From Rhodeus uyekii (Eukaryota > Chordata > Actinopteri > Cypriniformes > Acheilognathidae): 64,000 nt of DNA. This document shows positions 36,301 through 47,591 of the stretch, one piece after another. How positions within the stretch are numbered: the first letter of the stretch is position 1; each line of letters begins with the position of its first letter. Made by a program: the position numbers and the translations under genes. Under the pieces are notes generated by a model that saw nothing but the letters and a program-made list of their open reading frames with translations, was not told the origin of the DNA and did no database searches. Location of the stretch: contig JAWRVZ010000076.1 in NCBI GenBank assembly GCA_037043235.1, positions 1,736,001 through 1,800,000 on the forward strand, read 5' to 3'.

Positions 36301-39300
36301 CTGTGTAGAACAAATCAAACAATACAAATTATTGATATGTTGTTCCTCATGCCAAAATTCCTGTTGTTCTGAAATCTTGAGATTCCAACAGGGTCTTACA
36401 CAGGATGTCCTGTAGCCACTCAAGGAAACACCTCTGCCTTCCTCTAACTAATTTGGTGGACAAGGTGTTTTTTGTGGAAGGGAGCTGAAAGCAAGCTACG
36501 CTGAACTGAAAACAAATGAAACAAATCCCAAAAAAATGATCAGGACCAGCACAATGCGCTTATTGTTCATCAACTTTACAAATAAATAAACAAATGACAA
36601 ATTGCCAACCAAATTATTATATTATATTATCAAAAAACGTTTTACTGTGGCTACAGTCAAGTAAAAAATTAGCGTCATTATACAAAGAGATTGTTGAATG
36701 ACCAATGAAAATCAAAACATTTTTATGTAATCATTTTTATTGCATATTTAGTGTCACTGATGGACAATTTTAGGTTTCACAGGACTCAACTGCCACGTCT
36801 GTGTGGTAATTCTGTCTGTTGCTGGCTGATTCATTGCCATTTGGTAATACTCAGTGATTCAATACTTTTACTGTTCCTCCATGAGTTAGTGTCATGTGAA
36901 TGTTTTGTGTCTCTGACTCAGTTCGGTATCATTCTACCATGGGCTTCCGTAGTGACTCGCTTTGCCTTGCTGCAGGTGCTGGCTAACCTGGTGATGGAGG
37001 AGCTGCTGCCCTCACTGCAGACGGAGCTGCTGCCCAAACTGAAGGGAAAGAAGGCTGAGAGGAAGAGGGTGTGGTTTGCGGTCAGTGAGATCAGCCTGAT
37101 CCTTACATCTATTCTTAGAACTTAGACATGCGTTAAATTTCACAGTCAGACAATATTTTGGCTGGTCCGTTCTGAATAAATGAATCCATTGTTTTTCCGG
37201 TCTCCACACCATCCAAAACAATAAAAGTCTTATACCACGAAACATAATTGTCTTTCGCAGACTGCACCAGTAGGATGATCTAACTCTTCTATAAAATGAC
37301 TTGTTGCCATTAGACAAAGGCAGCTCTATGTTCATGATGAAATTGGGTTTATGGTGGCCACATTTAGGATGTTATTGTGTTTTAGATTTTAGATTTTTTT
37401 TTTCTCTTTGTGTGGTTAGACAGTGGAAGCAACCTATGAGCTTGTGCATGAACAACTGCGAGAGGGATTTGAGAGTTTGAAAAATGAGTGCAGAGATGCG
37501 ACAAAACAGCAGGAAGCGCTCATCCGCTCAGACATGGACCAGATCATCAACTCTCAAACATTCCTGGAAGCTAAATTGCAAGGTATGGACATACAGTCTA
37601 TACAGTGTATCTGCCCTATATGCAAATGTTAATTTCCCTTCTAATTTGTGTTGTTCACTGCCATTCAAAATGTTGTGGTCAGTAAATTTAAAAATTAGTT
37701 TTATTCAGCTTGGAGGCATTAAACTGATTAGAAGTTACAGTAAAGTCATTTCTAATGTTACAAAAAGACTATATGTTTTACAAATAATGCTGTTTTTTAA
37801 CTTTCCATTATCAAATGATCCTGAAAAAAATGTATCACAGTTTCCACAAAAATATTTAGCAGCACAACTGTTTTTTAATTTTGATAATAATGAGAAACGT
37901 TTTTGAGCAGTATCTTCACTTTAGAATGATTACTGAAGGAGTAATGATACTGAAAATTCAGTAAATTAATTTTAAATTGTTATAAAATTTCACAGTATTC
38001 TTGTGAAATTCTTGTGTCTTGTGAAACAGACTTCTTTTAAAAACATTAAAAACAATCTTAGATTGTAAACCCTAAACTTTTGAATGGTAGTGTATATACA
38101 ATATAGAATGAAAAACATATTTTCCTTCATAACACTCATAATTGCAACACAAAAATAATATTAACCCATTGTATTTTAAGTGAGAGCACACCGCAGGTGG
38201 AATAATATAGTTTATTTAATATTTAGTAATGTTTGTGAATAATTTTCTCTTTTATGTTTTTGGTCACTAATAATATATCGTTTAATGACTTAAAAAATAC
38301 TTCTCATTATATACTTTAAAGATTCAGTCTTTCAATTTAGCCTAAAACTTGTTTAATAGCTACCAGTGAGAATGTAGCCACCTTCAACCTATTGACTTGT
38401 TTAGAGGTTACACAATGCTTACTTGCTTATTGATTAATATATCAGAATATCTGTATCCATGTAAATGTAGCCAGCGATACAGATCGAATCCATCTTCATG
38501 TTGTATGGCACCCTTTTGTCTTACTTTCTGTTCTTTGTTAAGCTTTAGTATCAGAGCCAGCCACGAAATACTGTTCAGAGAGTGTGGCCCCGTACCTGAC
38601 CTCTATCCTGGAGGAGCTGATGGGTCCGGTCAGCGCAGGCTTCCAGGCCGCAAGGCTGCTGTTGGAGGACGAGCTGACCCGAGTCTGCAAGGATTTCCCT
38701 CAGGGTGGAGTCACAGAGGAACTTCAGAGCGTAAGAGAGTGCAGAACACTTACAAATATATGCTAATATGGCTTTCTGGAATTCAGCTTATTAAAATGAA
38801 TGTTAATCTGGTGATTTCAACATTTCCTGGCCAAGGCTATTGCACAACACTTGAAGCAAATTAGGTCATGTTTTCCTTTGAGAGGAGAGTGAAGTGTTGT
38901 ACAGCCGAGCTGACGTGATTAAATCGTGCTGGAATAACGATCATCTGATGTTATAAACACATTCAAACTCCCTTGAGTTCTTATGAGTCATGCCTGTTTG
39001 TTTGAAGGCTCTGCAGCAGGTGGGTCGTGACCGAATGGAGGACTGTTACCAGCATGTGAATGTCCTGAAAGAACAGCTCCAGGAACTCCGCAATCGCTTC
39101 AAGTTCTCCAACTCGACTCGAGTAGTTCACTACACCCAGAATCAAATGCAGCAGGTGTGTTTTTATAGACTTGGTGGGGCTTTTAGATATTTATGTTCAT
39201 GTAATGAAATAGTTAATCCGGCCTGATGACTTATAACTGCATAAATCTTTAAAAAATGAATCTTCCACCAAAAATGAAATCACCGGAGAGCATTTTGTCA

Positions 39301-41981
39301 TGAGCTATGGTTCCCCCTAGAGGTCAAAGTGATATAAATGACCTGTGGCATGGCTGTTGTTTTGTTCCACTCTTTTTAGTTGATGGAGAACGCAGTGTAC
39401 ACTTTTGAACTCCTGCTTCAGTCTGCCTTAAAGGATAAAACTGACAAACAAGCCTCAGTCATGGAGAAAGCCAAGCTACGTGTCCTCAAGGTTGGCTATG
39501 CCCACACTTACAAAGTTATACACGAGCAAGGCAGCAGTACACCATCTAAACAGAATAATTATAATAAATGTGACAATCATTATGGAAACCTTTGCTTTTG
39601 ACTTTAGCAATTTGACTATGACAGCAGCACCGTACGGAAGAAGATATTCCAGGAGGCCCTGGTTGACATCACCCTGCCAGCCATCAAGAGAAACCTGGCT
39701 CCCGGCTGCAAAACTGTACGCATTATTCATCTCTTAATGAGTTTTTAAACACAACAAACATTAATCAAATTTATACAATACATCTTGTAGAGTTATTCTA
39801 GCTAATTCTATTTTTTATTTAATAAATTACAACTTTTAGATACAATACTTGGCACAGATAAAAAAAACAGTAAAGGCCCCATTCACACCAAGAACAATAA
39901 CTATAATGATAATTATGTTAGCATCCACACCAGGAGACAATACCATTCTGTTTATTCTAAAAATGCTCGGTTTATAGATATGCATTTGGCATATGGTTTT
40001 ATCCAAAGCGACTTGCATTGCATTCAAGGTACACATTGACATTCTAATCGAACCCATGACCTTGGCGTTGCAAGCGCCACGCTCTACTGTTTGAGCTATT
40101 ATGCCATCTGCAGCTTTAAATGCTCAAGCTCTTTAAAATCGAATGGCTTCTGATTGGCTATCATTGTTTTTATTGTTCATCGGCTGGACAAAAAAATCAT
40201 TCTGAAAGTGTTTCCAATGATATTGTTTCTCTGTGCAAATATTGTTATAGTTGTTTTGCGGTCTCTGCTGTTCAACCTATTTGTTTAAATCTTTATCGTT
40301 ATCATTATAATTATCATACTTGGTGTGAATGTGCCTTAAACTGTTTGTATTTGATTCACTAAAGAACTGACTCTCATTAGAGTCATTTATTTGGGAATCT
40401 TTCTTCAATGGTTACACTGTGTGTGTTTGAGAACCAAATAATTGGTTTATTCATTTGGGAATCTGACTACACTGTGTTTGATTCAATAAAAAAGTAGTTC
40501 ATTAGAGTCATTCATATGGGAATTTATTCAGAATCGACTGTGATCGCGCTGTCAGGAAACTGTCAGACTATTTTAGGACGGTAAATTAAACTGATTCTGA
40601 AAAAGAACCAGTTCCCAACCCTGATGATGACCATGATAAATGAGAATACTCACAGTAATATGTTTGTGTCAATGAATGCATTTGGTAATGAGGCTCTACA
40701 GAATCATGATTTTTATATATATATATATATATATATGGCTACTGCTCAGATACAGGTGTGATAAGTATTTACAGTTGGTTTTATTTAAATTGTTGACTGA
40801 ATTTTTTTCTCGTTCCGGCAGGAGCTTCAGAACTTCGAACAGTTCATTTTTGCAGATTACACAAACTTTGTTCAAGTGGAGAATATCTATGAGAACATCC
40901 TACTCAACCTTTTGAATAATGAAGTTAACAAAGGTAAACTGTTATAGGCTTCTTGCTTTGGATATCTAGAGACATATTAGTGTCTTCAGAATACTCACAT
41001 CTACATATTGGTCCATATGTTTGCTGTGTAGTGGTGAAGGAGGCGGCCAGTCTGAGGAAGAACAACCTGTTTGCGGACAGTACTGACCTGCAGTGTGTTA
41101 GTCAAAGCAGCCTAGCTGACAGCCGCACGCCCCCCCTCTCTGCCCCTTCCAGCCCACCCCAAGTGCTGGCCTCTGTGGCTTTCTCTCAACCAGCAGAGCA
41201 GAAGATCTCCTCCCCATCAGGAGGAACCGTCAGTGAAGACACCCACCAGCCACATGATACTTCAGTCATTCCTACAGTGAAGATTACAGTGTCTTCTCCA
41301 GAATCTGTGGATCCTACATCACCATTAAATGTCGCTGAAAGCCAGCCAGATGTTCCAGCAACATTACCTAATACTTCATCTCCCATTCTAGAGGTCACAG
41401 AGACTGATGTTTCCTCAGTCAAACCCGAAACCATCATATGCGCAGAGGATTCATCTTCTCCACGACCAGAGACACCTTCCAAAGATAACGTTACAGAGGG
41501 AACTTCTGTTGGTGCAGACCAAGCACCTGTTCCTCTCGCTGACGCCTTTGAAAACCTAAATGTGGAGGCAGATGAGGAGAGTAAAGATGCAAGTACTCCC
41601 CGGTCTGAAATCAAAGAGGAATCTCTCCATACTGACGCTACACTGACAATCAATGCAGAAGTTGTCCCAGATGTATGTGTTGAAGACACTGATGTGGACA
41701 CTGAGAACAAGGTGTGTCAGGCAGCGGCTTTTAGTGATGAGAACAGTAATGAAATGCAAGACAGTCCTGCAGTGGATGCTTCTCTTGCTCTTGACTCTGT
41801 TCCTGATGAATCGGTAGGGGGCACTGTTGCTTTAACATCAGAGCTGGAGAACCACAGTGGCATTGAGAACATAGATTCATCAGAAGAGCCGGCTGACACT
41901 GTGCAGGGTATCAGAAATCTCATCATGGAGGTCATCGAGGTTGAAGACATAGTGAGACCTTGTAATGAAAACCAGCCTTAA
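20535..41981 (+). CDS. niban1: Protein Niban 1 (FAM129A)
   Basis: Fourteen coding exons: 20535-20589, 29788-29918, 32519-32647, 32739-32853, 33484-33648, 35486-35601, 36976-37080, 37420-37582, 38549-38730, 39008-39154, 39380-39490, 39608-39715, 40822-40933, 41032-41981. The total is 2589 nt, an exact multiple of three: 862 residues plus TAA. Every junction keeps phase with AG/GT. It matches vertebrate NIBAN1: N-terminal MGASSSSLLDESKISYIRG, PH-like segment about residues 60-200 (KWRERFVVVRADYSLELH, YFCFQQEEKRARF), helical core about 200-545 (FYRQEKGHYESWDML, NLVMEELLPSLQTELLPKLK, TSILEELMGPVSAGF, KQFDYDSSTVRKKIFQEAL). The single last exon (about 547-862) is acidic, Ser/Thr/Pro-rich and presumably disordered. 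The family is cytoplasmic and linked to ER stress and translation control; its biochemical activity is not settled. Gly2 with Ser6 makes N-myristoylation possible. The 9.2-kb first intron is repeat-rich. Confidence 0.95.
22265..22420. repeat. Truncated MITE (GGTAACACTTTACA family)
   Basis: GGTAACACTTTACATGAATA, then GTTAACATTAGTTAATGCAT. These are the left end and interior of a very common fish non-autonomous element as I remember it. The mirrored right end is absent. A short separate fragment (TTTTGTGAAATGGAAAG) follows at 22425-22480. Confidence 0.6.
23400..23800. repeat. Degenerate minisatellite, GTTGCTAGGGTG type
   Basis: Repeated variants of GGTGGTTGCTAGGGTGTTC (TGTGGTTGTTAGAGTGTTCT, TAGGTGGTTGCAAGGAATTC, TTGCTAGGGTGTCCC, TGATTGCTAGGGCTTTC). 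A tandem family I know from fish genomes; heavily diverged here. Confidence 0.6.
24995..25160 (-). repeat. tRNA-derived SINE, reverse orientation
   Basis: ATTTGGCAGAAGCTTTTATC, then CCAAAGCGACTCACATTG, and a reversed tRNA-like head (GATTGAACCCATGACC, GCTCTACTGATTGAGCT) with A- and B-box remnants on the minus strand. A widespread fish SINE; other copies are at 39975 and 53225. Confidence 0.75.
25185..25370. repeat. MITE fragment (CACTCTTAAAAATAAAGGT family)
   Basis: Starts CACTCTTAAAAATAAAGGTT and contains AAAGAACCTTTCAGT and GAAAGTTTCTTCATGGAACC. This is a common fish MITE by my recollection, truncated on the right. Confidence 0.6.
26340..27735. repeat. Abundant cyprinid MITE split by inserted DNA
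   Basis: The left part 26340-26475 (GTTTGGGGTCAGTTAG) and right part about 27590-27735 (GACAGACCCCAAACTTTTGA then ACAGTAGTGTATA) are opposite ends of the same family as 37660-38098. About 1.1 kb of unrelated sequence separates them. Confidence 0.55.
27377..27453 (+). repeat. 39-bp exact tandem duplication
   Basis: Unit CACCATAGTTATTAATGTAA plus 19 further bases is repeated once without a mismatch over 38 bp, in niban1 intron 1. This suggests a recent event. Confidence 0.95.
28303..28362 (+). repeat. (GT)n microsatellite
   Basis: GT dinucleotides with GCGT and TATGT interruptions in niban1 intron 1. Confidence 0.95.
30337..30365 (+). repeat. Poly-G tract (29 G)
   Basis: An uninterrupted G run inside the Tigger copy, where the copy at 13157 has GGAGGGAGGAGGGTT-like sequence (read on the other strand). 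It could form a G-quadruplex. Length in the assembly may be unreliable. Confidence 0.9.
30544..31781. mobile_element. hAT-superfamily element nested in the Tigger copy
   Basis: Inverted ends CATAGGCGGAG and CTCCGCCTATG, with an 8-bp duplication TCTCTACC at 30536-30543 and 31782-31789. An 8-bp duplication is the hAT signature. A transposase-like start (MDIRRF) at 31060 is broken at once. Another repeat phrase (TAGGGGGGCGTGACAGAAAA) lies near 31613. The element also carries a tRNA-like sequence at 30764-30845. Confidence 0.85.
30764..30845 (+). pseudogene. tRNA-Ser-like relic inside the hAT element
   Basis: GTCGTGGCCGATTGGTTAAG matches the D-arm side of tRNA-Ser, GACTAGGAATC the anticodon arm, and GCAAGTTCGAATCCTGCC the B box and T arm. 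The 82-nt length fits a class II serine tRNA. The acceptor halves (CCAGTCG and CAAGTAC) no longer pair well, and the anticodon position reads AGG rather than AGA. A pseudogene or SINE head is more likely than a working tRNA. Confidence 0.6.
34240..35000. repeat. AAGTATACTT-rich interspersed repeat
   Basis: Repeated AAGTATAC/GTATACTT palindromic motifs over about 700 bp in niban1 intron 5, typical of a fish AT-rich MITE. A non-repeat block, about 34360-34595 (TCCACCTCCCTGGACG ... CACCTCTTTTCTCTGCAG), interrupts it and is of unknown origin. Confidence 0.5.
37660..38098. repeat. Full-length copy of the abundant cyprinid MITE
   Basis: Runs from CCATTCAAAATGTTGTGGTC to CCCTAAACTTTTGAATGGTA plus GTGTATA. 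Interior landmarks GCAGCACAACTGTTTTTTAA and ATGATCCTGAAAAAAATG are shared with other copies here. In niban1 intron 8. Confidence 0.75.
39873..40337. mobile_element. MITE, TTCACACCAA family, carrying a SINE
   Basis: Inverted ends AAGGCCCCATTCACACCAAG and CTTGGTGTGAATGTGCCTT, with ATAACTATAATGATAA next to the left end and its inverse near 40295. A tRNA-derived SINE (about 39975-40105, minus orientation: AAAGCGACTTGCATTGCATT, CGAACCCATGACCTTGG) lies inside. In niban1 intron 12. Confidence 0.8.
40713..40737. repeat. (TA)n microsatellite
   Basis: Short TA run in niban1 intron 12, about 85 bp before the exon 13 acceptor. Confidence 0.9.
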
Positions 41982-42585
41982 AAATGTTTAAATGAAAAGT
42001 TATGACCAACTTTCCATCTCTGCTAACAAAAGCAACTACAGTGTTTTGGAGTAGTCTTTTTTATTTCCATATACAGTATATATTTAGTTACATAATTTAC
42101 AATTTTTTATTGTTAATCCAGTTATTTACATTTAAAAGCTGACTTTTTGCAAAATACTCTTACTCACGTAGTCATGTAGACTGTGTCTATATAAACGGAA
42201 TTCTGTTTAACATTTTGTCTTGTATCATACTAACAAAACAAAATGTGTACCTGTATATATTCATCTTTGAATAATGAATAATGTTGAATAATCAAATTTG
42301 ATGTTGGAACATTTTTATTTCTTTTTTAAAACTATTTTAGGCTATTAAAGTGAAGTGACAAAAAATAGAAACTCTAAATTTTTAGATGGTACACAAACGT
42401 TTTTAGTGGACTAATTTATTTGTGTGCTGTACAGACAACTCATTCTTTATATTAAATAACAGGGGATCATGCTGATCTCTAAACAATTTTTTTGTACCAT
42501 GCTGTAGATTTTCTGAAATTGAGACGCTGTACCTTTGTACATACAATTATCACAGAGAGTCTGTTAAATAAATTTCCACAAAACA
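41982..42585 (+). other. niban1: niban1 3' UTR and poly(A) signal
   Basis: AT-rich non-coding tail. AATAAA at 42567-42572 followed by a T/G-rich stretch gives an expected end near 42590. This almost touches the kifap3 end from the other strand. Confidence 0.65.
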
Positions 42586-42589
42586 GAGA

Positions 42590-43743
42590 CGTTTAATCAG
42601 TGCATTGTTTTATTTCTTCTGTTTGCAGTTAAGGACGATACACATTAATTTGTCAAACTCACAGGATCTTTATAGCAGCAAAGGCCAAGATGTTAGGAGG
42701 CACGTTTCATCTCTGGAAATACAGAGCGGTCCTGAATTCATTGTGATGAATTAAAACTAAACAACACTTAAAAATGAACAGACAAGCTACATCTCAATTA
42801 GAGACATATGGTAATTAAGTAAAAACAATTAGGCCTACATAAAAAAAATATATATATTGGTAACAGAGGCAGCATTTAGCACCTTAATTCTGATGTTATA
42901 AGACTCAAATGATTTTCACAGCAATGAATCCTGGACACGGATAGGTAGTTAATTCACAAATATCTCTAAGAGGAATAACGTCTACTTCTATATGCAATTT
43001 GACAGACAGAGCGTATAGTTTTGCTACACATAGTAGTGCAATATATTTTATATGAAGTGAGTGATGCTACATCTTTATGAAGCTGTAAATGCAGTTTATG
43101 GTCAACTGATTAATGAGAACTGGCTATATAATAATCCATTTTACTGGCCGAAAGTTCATTATCATATCATGTCAGGATAACAACATTTTAGCTGATTATA
43201 ATTTAGTTAATATGAAGATTACAGATTTAATCCAGTTCAGTGAATATACTTAAAGTGCTTTCTCTAAGACTTAAAGAACAAAAAAAATTATAAATAAATA
43301 ACTATTTTGAAGCTAGTCATTAGTAAGTTGGTGGTGTGTTAAGCATGCAGCATATTATAGTTTACCTGTATGTGTGTCTCTCTCTGTAAAGATCAAATAA
43401 TCTGGAACTACAGCGCTTTATAATATCTTTCATAAATAATATTAATACATTGTATAAGATAAAGCATTATTACATAACGTAGTACTGTTTAGCAGATTTG
43501 TGTACATTCAAAAAGTCCGAAAAATTTATTTATAACTAAGCATATGAATATAAAATGTTCAATATTTATATTCATATTTGAATGTACGTTAACTACTGAT
43601 GTTTTGTTAATTAATCACTTAAAGTTATAAAACATCAAGCCTTTTACTGGGGTCTCACAATTAAATCTGCTTTTAAATCCAAGGGTGGGCTCACATTTTG
43701 TGGAAGAGACTGGCTGGTTTTCAAGGAGATAAAAATCGTGGTT
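42590..43743 (-). other. kifap3: kifap3 3' UTR (inferred)
   Basis: Non-coding sequence after the stop. AATAAA on the minus strand is complementary to 42609-42614, which would end the message near 42590. Nearer signals (for example in the TTTATTTATAA at about 43526) could be used instead. Confidence 0.5.
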
Positions 43744-46700
43744 CTATCTGCTGGATCCGTACCCGTGGAAGAACGGCTCATCAGGACGAAAGCCGTAGGC
43801 AGTAGCAGGACGTCCATCAGCTCCATTACTGAGGAAATTGATTGGAATCAAGTGAGTATAAATGCTAACGATCATGTTACTGTTAACATGTTGCCTCTTA
43901 AGAGTCACTATGGCCTTCTTCCATACATATCAAGAGAGATGGCATCAGATGCATGTTGATCAATTTGTTACATTAGTGTAGATTTAGGTCAGATCCTACA
44001 CATTAATTCATTAAGCTTGAACACTTAAATATAGAATTCAATATAAATTACTATAACTAAAGAATATTTTTTATATATATTTTACACACACAATTTCAAT
44101 GAAAATCATTATCTAGCTGGCTTTTAAATTCCAAGAATGACTTTTCATTGTTTGAAGCATTAGGTAGAAAGATTTAGAACTTACACTGTATGCAATAGTT
44201 TTGAAAAAAAATGTGCTTATGAAATAAGAGTGGTATAATTTATTTAGCCCTTATATTTCAGCTGTACAAACTATTATACCTGCAAATGAAAAACATACTT
44301 ATTTTTTGGTAAAACAAAAAGTTTAATGAAATGTATTATTATTATTATTATTCTCACAAAATACATTTTAAAACATTTATCTATTTTGCTGGTGGCACAC
44401 TGGATACATTTCATAGCCTTATAACCACCAACAACAATTGTAACAATTGCATTGAATGAGAAGTGAAGAAAGACTATAATAAATGAATGCACTAATAAGA
44501 CTTGATGTATAATTTAACAGACAAGAATCAACCAAGACTGAGTCACCTTGTCTATGACGACATGAACAACCAGAGAAGTAAAAAAAGGCTTTAAAGTATA
44601 AAATGAAAACCGCAAGCTTCCTGTAAATCATTTACCTGCTCTCCCAGATTCATAGTACAGTATGAGACGCATACTGTCCCATGCAAGACTGCCAAATGCT
44701 AAGATTTCAACTCAATGAGCTCTGCATGCCAATGTAAGCCATACCTCCTACAGTATACGAGCCTCCATACTGGTTATTATTGCCCGCTGGCAACGTACAA
44801 TACAGGCTACGACATGTATAGTATCAAGTTACAAAATGATTTTGATCATTTTTATTAAAAAACATCAACTAAGACTGAATTTAAAAAAACAACAACAACA
44901 ACAGAGATATTTCATTTTTGGGTGTTCTGGTTCAAAAGTAAGGGAGTAAAACAGCAGAGGGGTGACTCGTTCCTGTCCTTCTTGAACCTCGACAAGGATT
45001 TTACACTCATTCAGGATGAACAGAGCCAGGAAAGCGCTGCCGTTCTAGAAACAAATTGGCCACTGGCTCTGTCTGCTTCCCTTTAAACCAACAGTTTCAG
45101 GCCTACAACCTTTAAATTATGAGCTGTTTGCTTTGCCCCTCTGTGCCCATTTTACATTGTGTTGTTTTTAGCCTCATATGACCTCCAGTAATCAAATACA
45201 GCTAGCTTCCCTTAGCACCCCGACTCTCACACACTCTGCTGTCTAAAATATGTATTTTTCCTATTGGCCTGCCAGATCTGTCAGGCTGTATTTGAACAGC
45301 AGGTAAGAGGGATTCATGCACGGATCGACGCCACCTGTAGGTGTTTTTGACTCCTCACTTGAGCTTCCCCTGAAGGAAAGTTATTTAGCAAGAAATACAA
45401 GCTTTCAGGGCCTGGGATAAATCATTATAGAGGGAGAATTTATAGCCACAAGTTATCAGGGTTAGTTTTGTGCTTCAACTAGGTATCACGTCATTAATTA
45501 CGGGATGATGTTAACGCCCAAAAATGAATTTGAATTTCATGTGAATGTATTTGATGGTTTATCTTAGTCCTGAGACTGACCCGGCCTATGATCCGTAGTG
45601 AACACATTCCTGTCAAATTATGAGACAGCCTGTCACCTCTTCCTGCACGGGGCTTCAAAACAGGGCCATAAAAGTTGAGTGGGGGTTAGATTGACAGCTC
45701 ATAGGGAGCCAGGTCGGCCCTGACGTTCTGGGGGGGTAAACGGCCAAAGGTGCCTATAAAAAAGGCCCTTTTAACCAGACATTGTTTCATTGCTCAGAAG
45801 AGTGTTTGCACAGGAAACGGGTCTCAGCTCTTTTATAAAAAGGACGTTTCTCCTCCTTTTTTCTCCAAGTTGTTCTTCAGCCTGTGCTTTGATCTTGCGT
45901 TCCTGTCACGTCTCCAGTTACATGCCCTTCCTTTGGCTGATTGCGTCTCCATATCCCTGTTTTCTATTTTCCTCCTGCCTTCTCGTCCAAGCTCCCCAAG
46001 GATTTAGGGACACGCAGCGCCACACTGCTTTAATAAAGGCGGATTTGTCAGTCTGATGTGTGCACAAAAAAGACACGCACACTGGTTTTCCTCTGGGACA
46101 TCAGAAGCCCATCTGCAGACAGTGTGTCCCACTCATGCTCAGAGTGACCAGTTTTAGCTTGATTAAGCACCTCATTGGTCGGTGGGATTCAACAGGGCTC
46201 TGGTGATAATCACTGGTATGTAGGACGCAATACAATAATATTGCAATGCTTACTGTATGATTATTCAAAATGGTCATATATTGTGATGTTTTACTCAGCT
46301 GTTTCTTTCAACTGCATTGGATTTTGGTACTTTGAACAATGAGCAAAAAAGTATAAAAGTTTATATATACTCTATACTATAATATATATACCTAAAGGAT
46401 TATTAGGAACACCATACTAATACTGTGTTTGACCCCCTTTCTCTTTCAGAACTGCCTTAATTCTACATGGCATTGATTCAACAAGGTGCTGAAAGCATTC
46501 TTTAGAAATGTTGGCCCATATTGATAGGATAGCATCTTGCAGTTGATGGAGATTTGTTGGATGCACATCCAGGGCACGAAGCTCTCATTCCACCACATCC
46601 CAAAGATGCTCTATTGGGTTGAGATCTGGTGACTGTGGGGCCATTTTAGTACAGTGAACTCATCGTCATGTTAAAGAAACCAATTTGAACATGATTGAAA

Positions 46701-47537
46701 GCTTGACATGATTGAAATGACACAAAGCTTGAAATGATTCAAGCTTTGTGATACGGTGCAGTAGTCATCAGAGGATGGGTACATGGTGGTCATGAAGGGA
46801 TGGACATGGTCAGAAACAATGCTCAGGTAGGCCATGGCATTTAAACCATGCCCAATTGGCACTAAGGGGCCTAAAATGTGCCAAGAAAACATCCCACACA
46901 CCATTACACCACCACCGCCAGCCTGCACAGTGGTAACAAGGCACGATGGATCCATGTTCTCATTCTGTTTACGCCAAATTCTGACAGAAATCGAGACTCA
47001 TCAGACCAGACAACATTTTTCCAGTCTTCAACTGGACAATTTTGGTGAGCTTGTGGAAATTGTAGCCTCTGTTCCTATTTGTAGTGGAGATGAGTGGTAC
47101 CGGGGGGGTCTTCTGCTGTTGTAGCACATCCGCCTCAAAGTTGTGCGTGTTGTGGCTTCACAAATGCTTTGCTGCATACCTCGGTTGTAACGAGTGGTTA
47201 TTTCAGTCAAAGTTGCTCTTCTATCAGCTTGAATCAGTCGGCCCATTCTCCTCTGACCTCTAGCATCAACAAGGCATTTTCGCCCACAGGACTGCCGCAT
47301 ACTGGATGTTTTTCTATTTTCACACCATTCTTTGTAAACCCTAGAAATGGTTGTGCGTGAAAATCCCAGTAACTGAGCAGATTGTGAAATATACAGACCG
47401 GCCCATCTGACACCAACAACCAATGCCACGCTCAAAATTGCTTAAATCACCTTTCTTTCCCATTCTGACATTCAGTTTGCAGTTCAGGAGATTGTCTTGA
47501 CCAGGACCACAGCCCTAAATGCATTGAAGCAACTGCC

Positions 47538-47591
<54 letters not shown>

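Noticed and set aside
41186..41710. 174-residue minus-strand frame opposite niban1
   Set aside because: Shadow of the last niban1 exon, which is clearly the coding strand by phase and homology.
46834..47360. Plus-strand frames at 46834-47124 and 47094-47360
   Set aside because: Antisense of the Tc1-like transposase.
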